Positions 1 to 6,406 are shown, counted from the stretch's first letter. The stretch is 7,128 nucleotides of DNA from Bacteroidales bacterium (GCA_023145125.1 JAGLEK010000456.1:1-7128), one strand, 5' to 3'. Translations and numbers: made by a program. Notes: a model not told the origin generated them from the letters alone.

Positions 1-1
1 C

Positions 2-1708
2 AAGGGGGCATATGAGATCCCGGAAGAAGAAAAGAAGAGGATCAACTATGATATCATGGACTTTGTTATTTCCTTCGGTGATAAAGAATTTGAAGGGAAG
101 CCGGTGGTTGAATGGATGAAGTTTGATGACAGCAGCATCTGGTACTACCATAAATTCAGGGCCTACTTCCGTTTGCGAAACCTGAAATATGAAGTCGCTG
201 AGGTAAAAAAGCTGTCGGCTGAGTACGAATCTGTATCGTATTATACTTCAGAGGCCCTTTTGGCTGAGGAAATCTTTCATGACAATATTAACATAATGTT
301 GCATGCAACATCCTCAGTAGCGAAATGGAATTTTGCCTCGCTTTTCAAGTACTTTTTAATCCTGAAGACCAGGTGGCTGATCAACCTGTTTTCATTTAAA
401 AAGCTAAAGAAGCCTGATCATATCATCATGGATGTGACCAAAAGACAGGCATTTCTCGACATCAATACGCTCAGAGTTGATAAAGGAAATTATGTTATTG
501 GATATTTGCTTGAAAAAGCGGGCAATGATTTTCTCATCATCGATGAGGCAGTACAGCCCAAGATGCGTGACGGCGCAAAGATCAGCCTCAGCCATGATAA
601 TCTTTTCGGGAAAGGGAAACAAAAAGGGAGGTACTTTGGCGAGCCCATTCTGTTGAACTACTTTCTTTCGCCTGAACAAAGAAAAAGGAAAAAAGATATC
701 ATTCGTAAGTTGAATAATAATCTGGATCAATTATCTGATCAATGTGAAGGCGACGAAAAACTGCTGACCGAAATTTACCGTTCATTCAGGGGGGCAACAA
801 ACTTTTATCTTATCAAATACCTTGCATACAGGAAGTTTTTCAGCAGGCATAAATTCAAGACCATCACTACTGTAGATGAGAACAGCCCCGCCATAAGGAG
901 CATCCTTGATGCAGCCCGGGAAGAAGGTATCAAGACGACAGGTGTTCAGCATGGCAACCTCCACGACCTCCACCCGGCATATCTTTATACAGTGGCCGAC
1001 AGTAAGCGAAAAGCTTTTCCCGATTACAGCCTTGTGTGGGGTGATTTCTGGAAAGAATTTCTCACGAGTAAAGGTAATTACAGAGAAGATGCCATGTTCA
1101 TCAGCGGGCAGATCAGGACGGATGTCATTCCGGCATTAAATGCAGCCGGGATCAGTAAAGAAAAAGTGATCAGGGGAATAAATAAGGATGACAAGCTTAT
1201 CGTATTTGCTTCACAGCCACAGCGGGACCCGCAATTAAGGCGGCGTGCGGCAGAAGATGTGATAAAGGCTGTAAAAGCCACCCCTGACGGCTTCCTGCTT
1301 TTAAAGCTGCATCCCAACGAGAAAAACGACCGTAATTATTACGCAAACATTGCAAAAGAAATTGGCCTTGAACGGATAATGATCACATTGTCGGTCGACC
1401 TGTACCTGCTGATCTCTGTTTGTGACATCCTCATCACCTGTTTCTCAACCGTGGGTACAGAAACAATATATTTCGGGAAGCCCCTGATCATTCTCGACCA
1501 CCTGAAGCAAGACATTCAAAATTATCACAAAGAAGGTGTAGCCTTTCAGGCCAGTAATGAAAAGGAGCTTGAGGACCACATCGCAAGCATTTTAAGCGGG
1601 AATGCAGACATAGACAAAGAAGCTTACGAACGATTCATCTCAAAATATGCATTCGCCATTGACGGGAAGGCTTCTGAGAGGGCGATTGGGTTTATACGGG
1701 GATTGTAG
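2..1708 (+). CDS. GT-B-like surface polysaccharide glycosyltransferase (5' partial)
   Basis: Probable cytoplasmic glycosyltransferase of the capsule/LPS type. The frame is open to the left edge, and the codons before the first internal ATG (base 56) read as ordinary protein (KGAYEIPEEEKKRINYDI), so the true start probably lies outside the window. Numbering from that Met, the C-terminal half carries GVQHG (296-300), GQIRTD (351-356), a KLHP motif (417-420), and ILITCFSTVGTE followed by YFGKP (about 458-476). This order (QHG, HP, then Ser/Thr-Gly-x-E before a hydrophobic-Gly-Pro turn) is typical of GT-B proteins in the CDP-glycerol transferase, capsule-synthesis and bacterial sialyltransferase groups. 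HP plus S-T resembles the motif pair of bacterial (poly)sialyltransferases, but that pair is not exclusive to them. No signal peptide or clear membrane segment is seen. It converges on a nonulosonate operon, so a CMP-nonulosonate donor is possible but unproven. Coding and broad class are confident; donor and acceptor are unknown. Confidence 0.8.
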   Translation, partial: KGAYEIPEEEKKRINYDIMDFVISFGDKEFEGKPVVEWMKFDDSSIWYYHKFRAYFRLRNLKYEVAEVKKLSAEYESVSYYTSEALLAEEIFHDNINIMLHATSSVAKWNFASLFKYFLILKTRWLINLFSFKKLKKPDHIIMDVTKRQAFLDINTLRVDKGNYVIGYLLEKAGNDFLIIDEAVQPKMRDGAKISLSHDNLFGKGKQKGRYFGEPILLNYFLSPEQRKRKKDIIRKLNNNLDQLSDQCEGDEKLLTEIYRSFRGATNFYLIKYLAYRKFFSRHKFKTITTVDENSPAIRSILDAAREEGIKTTGVQHGNLHDLHPAYLYTVADSKRKAFPDYSLVWGDFWKEFLTSKGNYREDAMFISGQIRTDVIPALNAAGISKEKVIRGINKDDKLIVFASQPQRDPQLRRRAAEDVIKAVKATPDGFLLLKLHPNEKNDRNYYANIAKEIGLERIMITLSVDLYLLISVCDILITCFSTVGTETIYFGKPLIILDHLKQDIQNYHKEGVAFQASNEKELEDHIASILSGNADIDKEAYERFISKYAFAIDGKASERAIGFIRGL

Positions 1709-1772
1709 GACTGGGTGACTGTGAGACTGTATGACTGTGTGACTATGTGACTGGGTGACTGGGTGAGTGGGT
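1709..1772. repeat. Eight-copy 8-bp tandem repeat (GACTGKGT)
   Basis: Starting on the base after the TAG of the glycosyltransferase, the sequence runs as eight uninterrupted 8-base units. Seven begin GACT and the last GAGT; the second half is most often GGGT (units 1, 6, 7 and 8), with TGTGA/TGTAT/TGTGT/TATGT-like variants in the middle units. The last base of unit eight is the first plus-strand base of the TCA that encodes the TGA stop of the convergent phosphatase gene. The array therefore fills the whole intergenic gap. No hairpin or T-run terminator is visible here. Confidence 0.85.
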
Positions 1773-2281
1773 CAGATATTTGAGAGATACAGTTGAATGG
1801 CTTTTTCCAATAAGCCCTGCTCTGACAGATATTTTTCGACAAATTCCCTGAATACGCCTTCGCCGCCCTGTTTTTCAAGAACCCAGCCGGCATGTTTTTT
1901 CACATATTCAGGTGCATCGGAAGGAGTAGCGCTTAATCCAACTGCCTCCAGCACGGGAATATCAATGATATCGTCGCCAATAAATGCAACCTCAGCAAGT
2001 TCAATTTGCTTTTCTTCACAAATCTTTTTCACAATGGAGAGCTTATCCCTCACTCCCATAAACAGAAGATCTATACCCAGTTTTTTCGCCCTGCGGGACA
2101 CGATCTCCGTATCCTCACCTGTGATGATGCCAACAGGGATCTCCAGCATCCTCAGGAACAGTACGCCGGCACTGTCGGAGGTATTGAATTTTTTCAATTC
2201 ATTTCCTTCATTATCGTAATACATACCGCCATCGGTCCATACGCCATCAATATCGCTGAGGAAAAGCTTGATCTCTTTCAT
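1772..2281 (-). CDS. KdsC-like HAD phosphatase, likely nonulosonate-9-phosphate phosphatase
   Basis: 169-residue, C0-type (capless) HAD phosphatase of the KdsC/YrbI family, close to the usual family length. HAD motif I is DIDGVWTDG (10-18, nucleophile D10 and acid D12). Motif II is the Thr of GIITGED (T54), motif III is K80 in GVRDK, and motif IV is GDDIID (102-107). The C-terminal GLSATPSDAPEYV and GGEGVFRE segments match the loop that enters a neighbouring subunit's active site in KdsC tetramers. The family removes the phosphate from KDO-8-P, KDN-9-P or Neu5Ac-9-P. The ATG overlaps the TGA of the upstream synthase as ATGA, implying translational coupling, so a 9-phospho-nonulosonate is the likelier substrate than KDO-8-P. 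KdsC proper cannot be excluded from sequence alone. It is the last gene of the minus-strand operon. Confidence 0.88.
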   Translation of the reverse strand: MKEIKLFLSDIDGVWTDGGMYYDNEGNELKKFNTSDSAGVLFLRMLEIPVGIITGEDTEIVSRRAKKLGIDLLFMGVRDKLSIVKKICEEKQIELAEVAFIGDDIIDIPVLEAVGLSATPSDAPEYVKKHAGWVLEKQGGEGVFREFVEKYLSEQGLLEKAIQLYLSNI

Positions 2282-3336
2282 TTTATCATGTGTTTGTAAA
2301 TGATCTCGTCTTTGGGAATATCTTGCTTAGTTACCTTACCTGTTATGTTACCCCTTTCGTCCCATTTGAAGCCATCTCCGGGACTCAGCATGTGAAGGTC
2401 CTCTTCCATGATGGTCTCACCTTTCATGATGTCCCTCAGCGAAGCTACAGAGCGCTCGAGCTTTACTTTCGCTTCAGAAACAGATTCAGAAATGAACATC
2501 CCTTCCTCCCCCATTGATTTCTCCACATTGCGAATGTCCCTCACCATCCTCCATACCCCTTCGGTTCCCAGGGAGCCCTGCTGATCTGTTCCTTTCATTG
2601 TGCGATCGAGTGTAATATGCTTTTCAATGATCTTTGCCCCCAGAGCAACAGCTGCCACCGGGACAACGATACCGATGCTATGATCTGAATAGCCAATGGT
2701 ATGATCAGGATATTCACTGATCAGGTATGGTATGGTATTCAGGTTGATGTTCTTGTATTCAGATGGATACTGTGAAAGACAATGCAGGATGGCGATATTG
2801 CTGTGGTATGCGGTGATCACCTCCAGGGCTTTATCCAGTTCCTGCTTCCCTCCCATTCCTGTCGAAAGGATCATTGGGATCTTAGTCTCAGCCATAGCCG
2901 CCAGCAGAGGCAGGTTGGTCAGGTCGCGGGAAGCCACCTTCAGCCTGTCAGGTTCAAAATACCTGAACATCGACAAACAGCCCCTGGCACAAAGTGTTTC
3001 TACAAAATCAAGGCCTTTTCCCTTTGCATATTTATACAGCTCAAAATGCTGCTCATCATCGAGTTCAAGAAATGAGCGGTGTTCACCATAAGTTTTACCA
3101 AATGAATGCGGGCCGGTATATGGGCGCTTCATCTCACTATCAGAAAGCTCCTCTGCAAGGTCGCGCTTGGTAAACTTGACCGCATCCATGGGCTTAAGAT
3201 ATTCCCCGAAAAGCTTATCAACAACAGGTTCAGCAATAAAATCAATGATTTGCATTGCCAATTCCATGGATCCATTATGATTCTGTCCTATTTCACCAAT
3301 GATATATGTAGATTCCATATCTGTTCCAGGTTTCAT
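2278..3336 (-). CDS. NeuB/NANS-like nonulosonic acid (9-phosphate) synthase
   Basis: 352-residue PEP-dependent synthase with a TIM barrel (about 10-275) and a C-terminal SAF/antifreeze-like domain (about 290-352). Barrel signatures are GEIGQNHNG (14-22), AVKF (52-55, PEP-site K54), LKVASRDLTNLPLL (132-145, K133), STGM (158-161), LHC..SQYP (184-191), GYSDH (215-219) and EKHITLDR (238-245). RPYTG..SFG.TYGEH (71-86) is shared with animal sialic-acid-9-phosphate synthases (NANS) and is lacking in NeuB of the Neisseria type. Together with the overlapping phosphatase gene, it points to a 6-phosphosugar substrate and a 9-phosphate product (inference). GTDQ (249-252) replaces the commoner GPDH. In the SAF domain SPGDG (318-322) replaces KRPGxG. 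The start could be the ATG at 3336, six bases after the preceding stop, or Met7 at 3318, which has a weak GGA upstream and gives the more usual short N terminus. ManNAc-6-P versus Man-6-P as substrate is undecided. Confidence 0.9.
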   Translation of the reverse strand: MKPGTDMESTYIIGEIGQNHNGSMELAMQIIDFIAEPVVDKLFGEYLKPMDAVKFTKRDLAEELSDSEMKRPYTGPHSFGKTYGEHRSFLELDDEQHFELYKYAKGKGLDFVETLCARGCLSMFRYFEPDRLKVASRDLTNLPLLAAMAETKIPMILSTGMGGKQELDKALEVITAYHSNIAILHCLSQYPSEYKNINLNTIPYLISEYPDHTIGYSDHSIGIVVPVAAVALGAKIIEKHITLDRTMKGTDQQGSLGTEGVWRMVRDIRNVEKSMGEEGMFISESVSEAKVKLERSVASLRDIMKGETIMEEDLHMLSPGDGFKWDERGNITGKVTKQDIPKDEIIYKHMIK

Positions 3337-3342
3337 GAATGT

Positions 3343-5013
3343 TTATATATCATATGGCACTCTCACCACATATTCCATATGGTCAAGCCTGTCAAAATAT
3401 TCCCTGAAGGTAATGGACTCCCCTTCAGGGAGTTTTATGCTTTGCTCCAGATCAACGAGGGAGTCGAAATCAGAGTTCTCAACAATATCTTTGATCGTTA
3501 TGTCCACAAAATTATCTTTGGATATCTTTGAAAGCACTTTTTGGCATCTATCATAGTCCTCTTGATAATCAACTGAATATACCACCCGTTTTAAATCCGG
3601 GTTTTTGGAATTAACATCCACGCAACCCTTTCTGGCTTTTTCATCCAGCATAACAAACCAGGTAAGGTATTCAGTTTGATAAGGGTTCTCCATGCTGTTG
3701 TACAATCGATAAAGATAAGAAGTAGAAAATATCTCAGCTGATACACCAAAAGGCAGATTATTAGCTCGTACATAATCCAGATCATGATCGATATATAAGC
3801 CTGCCATGATATCCAGTATCTCAGGGTCGGTAAAAGGATTATCGCCTGTTATCCTGACCACGGCACCAGCTTTCTCCTGATCCGCCATATCCAACATACG
3901 GTCGATTACAGAGAGAGGGTGCCCCGGATAAACAGGAAGGTTTCTCCTATTCGCTTCTTCCACCAATTCCTTATCTTCATCAAGGAAGGAAGTAGCTAAT
4001 ATGATCTTTGAAATTTTTTTGGATACCTCTAACCTCTTCATAAGATCAAACAATAACAAATCATTTTTGAATGGTAGCATTACCTTACGCTGCAATCGAT
4101 TACTCTTAAGCCTGGCAATGATTGTGATAATGATCTTGCTTTTATCATATGATGAGAGCAGGTTTTCATAATAGTCTATGCCGCCATCAGAGCGTTTAAC
4201 TACTTGGTCTTCTGCCTCCCCCAGGTATTTCTTGTACATTATGGGTCTGTACCTGGCTTCTGCCGGCCGTGGATGCTTCCAGAATTTCCCCAGAGTAACT
4301 TCATATTCCCTGATCACTTTTACCATTTCTTTAAATTCAGATGGTTCAAGTGATACCTGCCAATCGTAATTTCCATTATCCCTGGATAAAGTAATATGTT
4401 TTTCGAGATAGTCTGCTTCTTTAGCCAAAGCCATCAAAGGAATTCCTTTGACATCGAGGGTATGATCTGCAAAGCCGGTTTTATACTGAGGCCATTGCTT
4501 CCTGAAATAATCAAGACTTCGCAAATTTTGATCTTCAAACTTTGTGGGATAGTCACTAAAACCATGAAAAAGGACTTCTACTTTTTCTTTTAAAATTTTA
4601 AGTGATGCATTAATATCCCGTTCAGTTGCGCATTGAGTTTCAAGTATCAAACGGCAGTCATGTTTAACAATTTCCTCCAGAAATGGAATATTCAGGATAT
4701 CTGTGGCATGGATTTTAAAAAATCTATAGCCATGCTCATAACAGAAATGGAAACTATTTATATCTAACACGCATGGAATTAGATCAATGCCAATTTCATT
4801 GCAATAATTAAAAACCTCACCCCATTGATCATGCGATAATTCAACATCCTTGCATATTTGGAATTTCGAATAGTCTGGTTCGCAAAATTCTGCAGTTTCA
4901 TAAACCTGAACTGTAAAATAATCCGCGTTGGAGTCTTTAGCAGCCTTGGCAAGACTCTTCAGGTAATCAACATCCCCATTATGATTAAATGCACTTTCCG
5001 CTATTACTAACAT
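3343..5013 (-). CDS. NeuB-like barrel fused to SpsF-like cytidylyltransferase
   Basis: 556-residue, two-domain protein, first gene of the minus-strand operon. Residues 1 to about 245 form a NeuB-like TIM barrel: IAESAFNHNG (4-13), FKIHATD (99-105, K100), FSDYPT (152-157) preceded by H150, FADHT (181-185), EKHITL (204-209) and SLEPSEF (221-227). The PEP-site Lys of the usual AVKFQ is Thr here (T34 in YFTVQ). Residues 250-290 keep the helix that normally leads to the SAF domain, but no SAF follows. From about 293 an SpsF/NeuA-like nucleotidyltransferase begins: IIARLKSNRLQRK (298-310, usual form ARMGSxRLPGK), ILATS (338-342), RITGDNP (387-393, probable metal-site D391), AEIFS (426-430) and TEYLT (447-451). 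The predicted role is CMP-activation of a nonulosonate, with a barrel that is either a divergent synthase or a binding/partner domain. GC content looks lower than in neighbouring genes. The start is well set because the barrel signature begins at residue 4. No Shine-Dalgarno is seen. Confidence 0.85.
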   Translation of the reverse strand: MLVIAESAFNHNGDVDYLKSLAKAAKDSNADYFTVQVYETAEFCEPDYSKFQICKDVELSHDQWGEVFNYCNEIGIDLIPCVLDINSFHFCYEHGYRFFKIHATDILNIPFLEEIVKHDCRLILETQCATERDINASLKILKEKVEVLFHGFSDYPTKFEDQNLRSLDYFRKQWPQYKTGFADHTLDVKGIPLMALAKEADYLEKHITLSRDNGNYDWQVSLEPSEFKEMVKVIREYEVTLGKFWKHPRPAEARYRPIMYKKYLGEAEDQVVKRSDGGIDYYENLLSSYDKSKIIITIIARLKSNRLQRKVMLPFKNDLLLFDLMKRLEVSKKISKIILATSFLDEDKELVEEANRRNLPVYPGHPLSVIDRMLDMADQEKAGAVVRITGDNPFTDPEILDIMAGLYIDHDLDYVRANNLPFGVSAEIFSTSYLYRLYNSMENPYQTEYLTWFVMLDEKARKGCVDVNSKNPDLKRVVYSVDYQEDYDRCQKVLSKISKDNFVDITIKDIVENSDFDSLVDLEQSIKLPEGESITFREYFDRLDHMEYVVRVPYDI

Positions 5014-5030
5014 AAGTTATAGGTCAAAAT

Positions 5031-5039
5031 CAAAAAATA
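5031..5039 (-). promoter_or_regulatory. Possible -7 element of the synthase operon
   Basis: Read on the minus strand this is TATTTTTTG, one base longer than the Bacteroidota -7 consensus TAnnTTTG. It sits about 18 bases before the ATG at 5013, which would leave a very short leader. No convincing -33 TTTG was found at the usual spacing. Weak candidate, kept because it is the best match directly upstream of the operon. Confidence 0.25.
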
Positions 5040-5105
5040 TAAATTCTTCGCTGAGTTATTTCTGTTTCCAATTGGTAAATTTACAAAAGAAAACTTTAGC
5101 CTTAC

Positions 5106-5143
5106 GGTATAAGAATAATTCCTGACCGAATCATTCTTATACC
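5106..5143. repeat. Long imperfect hairpin (11-bp perfect arms)
   Basis: The outer arms GGTATAAGAAT (5106-5116) and ATTCTTATACC (5133-5143) are perfect inverted repeats. After one mismatch (A5117/C5132) four more pairs form (5118-5121 with 5128-5131), giving 15 pairs and one mismatch around a six-base loop CTGACC. The flanks lack a U-run, so it does not look like a textbook intrinsic terminator. It abuts the left end of the T9SS-tail relic and lies between divergent genes. It could be an operator, a bidirectional transcription barrier or the scar of a mobile element. Confidence 0.75.
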
Positions 5144-5275
5144 AATGAGTTGTTTATCCCCGGGAGAAGTATTTATGAGCTTGATGTGTCGACACTGCCC
5201 TCGGGAGTGTATATATTTGATCTCAGGTCTGATAATTTATCTGAAAGAAAGAAGATCATTATATGCCATCTATAG
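5144..5275 (+). pseudogene. Relic of a T9SS type A C-terminal sorting domain
   Basis: One frame reads NELFIPGRSIYELDVSTLP then SGVYIFDLRSDNLSERKK then IIICHL and a TAG at 5273-5275. This matches the end of Bacteroidota T9SS sorting domains: a G.s.yeLDvS.LpsGvYi core followed by a basic KK-hydrophobic tail at the protein terminus. There is no start codon in frame, and a TGA lies at 5123-5125. The rest of the parent protein is absent, so this is the 3' remnant of a deleted or interrupted secreted-protein gene. The tail normally directs cargo through the outer membrane for surface attachment. A short functional peptide is very unlikely. Confidence 0.72.
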
Positions 5276-5359
5276 AGAATTGACCTCTGACAAGCCGGCT
5301 TAAGGCTACTCTGAAACAGGCATAAATTCACAATTTTACTACTAACTCCCATTTCTCCT

Positions 5360-5367
5360 TATATTTG
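5360..5367 (+). promoter_or_regulatory. Bacteroidota -7 promoter element for the GpsA-like gene
   Basis: TATATTTG matches TAnnTTTG exactly and lies 30 bases before the TTG start, predicting a leader of about 20-25 bases. The -33 region (about 5333-5339) is only TTTTACT-like, so that half is weak. Confidence 0.5.
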
Positions 5368-5397
5368 CATATCTGGTTGTATAATTAATAGCTGATT

Positions 5398-6381
5398 TTG
5401 AACGAACAACAAGCAAATATTGTCTTCGCAGGTGCCGGCTCTATCGGCACAGCCATAGGGAATACCCTGGCCAGGGCCGGCCATAATGTAAGCCTCTATA
5501 CCATTGAGGAACACATAGCCAAAGCCATCAATGAAAAGCACATCAACCCGGATTATTTTCCGAGAGCACCGCTCTGTGAAAAACTCAAAGCCAGCGAGGA
5601 TATTAAAGTCCTGTTGGAAGCTGATGTTTTGTTTCTTGCATTACCATCCATCATCACTGTAGATTTTGTGCTGCAGAACAAGGAATATATTCGTGAGGAA
5701 GTGGTGCTGGTGAACCTGGCCAAAGGATTCGGTTGTGGTAAGATGACCATCACTTCCTGCCTGGAAAAAATGGTCAATAACCCGGTAAGCACCATGAAAG
5801 GGCCAACCTTCGCAAGGGAGGTGATTAATGCAGCACCCACTGCCATGACCTTTGCAGCCGCAGATAAGAAGCTTTTTGATCAGATAGGCGGAATCTTTAA
5901 CAATACCTCTATCTACCTCGACTACACCACCGATGTGGAAGGTGTCGAATACCTCAGCATACTGAAGAATATTTATGCCATCATCCTTGGCATCGTAGAT
6001 GCGCACTTTGACTCACCAAACCTGAGGTTTCTTGTATTAACCAGGGCCTTTGATGAAATGCGCAGGATCATGTTAAGGTCCGGTGGCAGGGAAAGTTCCA
6101 TGTTCAACTACAGCGGATATGGTGATTTCAGCCTGACAGCCCTCAACGACCTCAGCCGCAACCGGACCCTCGGCCTGCTCATAGGCAAAGGCTTTTTCAC
6201 AAAAGACATTTCCGATACAGTTGTTCTGGAGGGGAAGATGGCCGTGAATGCTTTCTGTGAGCATATCCTCGACGAACCCGACAGGGAGGAATTCCCACTC
6301 ATCTTTGAACTGAACAAGATCTTTCAGAATAATTACGACATGTCATCTTTTGTCGGGAACATCCTGCGCATGGCCCGCTAG
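5398..6381 (+). CDS. NAD(P)-dependent glycerol-3-phosphate dehydrogenase-like protein (GpsA family)
   Basis: 327 residues, usual GpsA length; cytosolic. The family interconverts dihydroxyacetone phosphate and sn-glycerol-3-phosphate. The N-terminal Rossmann fold has GAGSIG (12-17). AKG (108-110) and GPTFARE (135-141) match the family, as do LKN with probable catalytic K190 (189-191), GYGDF (240-244) and the substrate-binding SRN (253-255). It departs from housekeeping GpsA in several places: SILKN instead of GALKN, TRAFDEM instead of TRGLxEM, and NYSGYGDF instead of FxGLAGxGDL. It may therefore be a specialised paralogue serving the glycan cluster, for example supplying glycerol phosphate. 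The start must be near TTG 5398: an in-frame TAG lies at 5389-5391, the nucleotide-binding motif begins 11 residues in, and no ATG exists between. No Shine-Dalgarno is seen. The family is confident; the exact substrate is less so. Confidence 0.88.
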   Translation: MNEQQANIVFAGAGSIGTAIGNTLARAGHNVSLYTIEEHIAKAINEKHINPDYFPRAPLCEKLKASEDIKVLLEADVLFLALPSIITVDFVLQNKEYIREEVVLVNLAKGFGCGKMTITSCLEKMVNNPVSTMKGPTFAREVINAAPTAMTFAAADKKLFDQIGGIFNNTSIYLDYTTDVEGVEYLSILKNIYAIILGIVDAHFDSPNLRFLVLTRAFDEMRRIMLRSGGRESSMFNYSGYGDFSLTALNDLSRNRTLGLLIGKGFFTKDISDTVVLEGKMAVNAFCEHILDEPDREEFPLIFELNKIFQNNYDMSSFVGNILRMAR

Positions 6382-6406
6382 CATAATAAAAAGGAGAAAT
6401 AATTGT

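Larger units (their letters stand above)
5014..5397. other. 384-bp divergent intergenic region
   Basis: AT-rich stretch between the leftward synthase operon and the rightward dehydrogenase gene. It contains a possible leftward -7 element, a long imperfect hairpin, the relic of a T9SS sorting tail, a 10-base palindrome (AAGCCGGCTT, 5292-5301) without a T-run, and a good rightward -7 element. No intact gene, tRNA or riboswitch-like structure was recognised. Confidence 0.7.

Noticed and set aside
1624..1893. Minus-strand frame through the 8-bp repeats encoding repeated TQSY/TVTQS-like residues
   Set aside because: It is an antisense shadow spanning the ends of two convergent genes; the apparent protein repeat only reflects the DNA repeat.
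1797..2219. 140-codon plus-strand frame opposite the phosphatase gene
   Set aside because: The minus-strand frame has complete HAD motifs; the opposite frame is Ser/Pro-rich with no recognisable domain.
5068..5075. Palindrome CCAATTGG upstream of the synthase operon
   Set aside because: Eight bases only, and the symmetry breaks immediately outside; expected by chance in AT-rich DNA.
5022..5110. Short plus-strand frame (VKIKKYKFF...) upstream of the T9SS relic
   Set aside because: No start codon, a different frame from the relic and no similarity to sorting domains; not evidence of a frameshifted upstream part.
5292..5301. Perfect 10-base palindrome AAGCCGGCTT in the intergenic region
   Set aside because: No loop, no T-run and no second copy seen, so neither a terminator nor an operator call can be supported.
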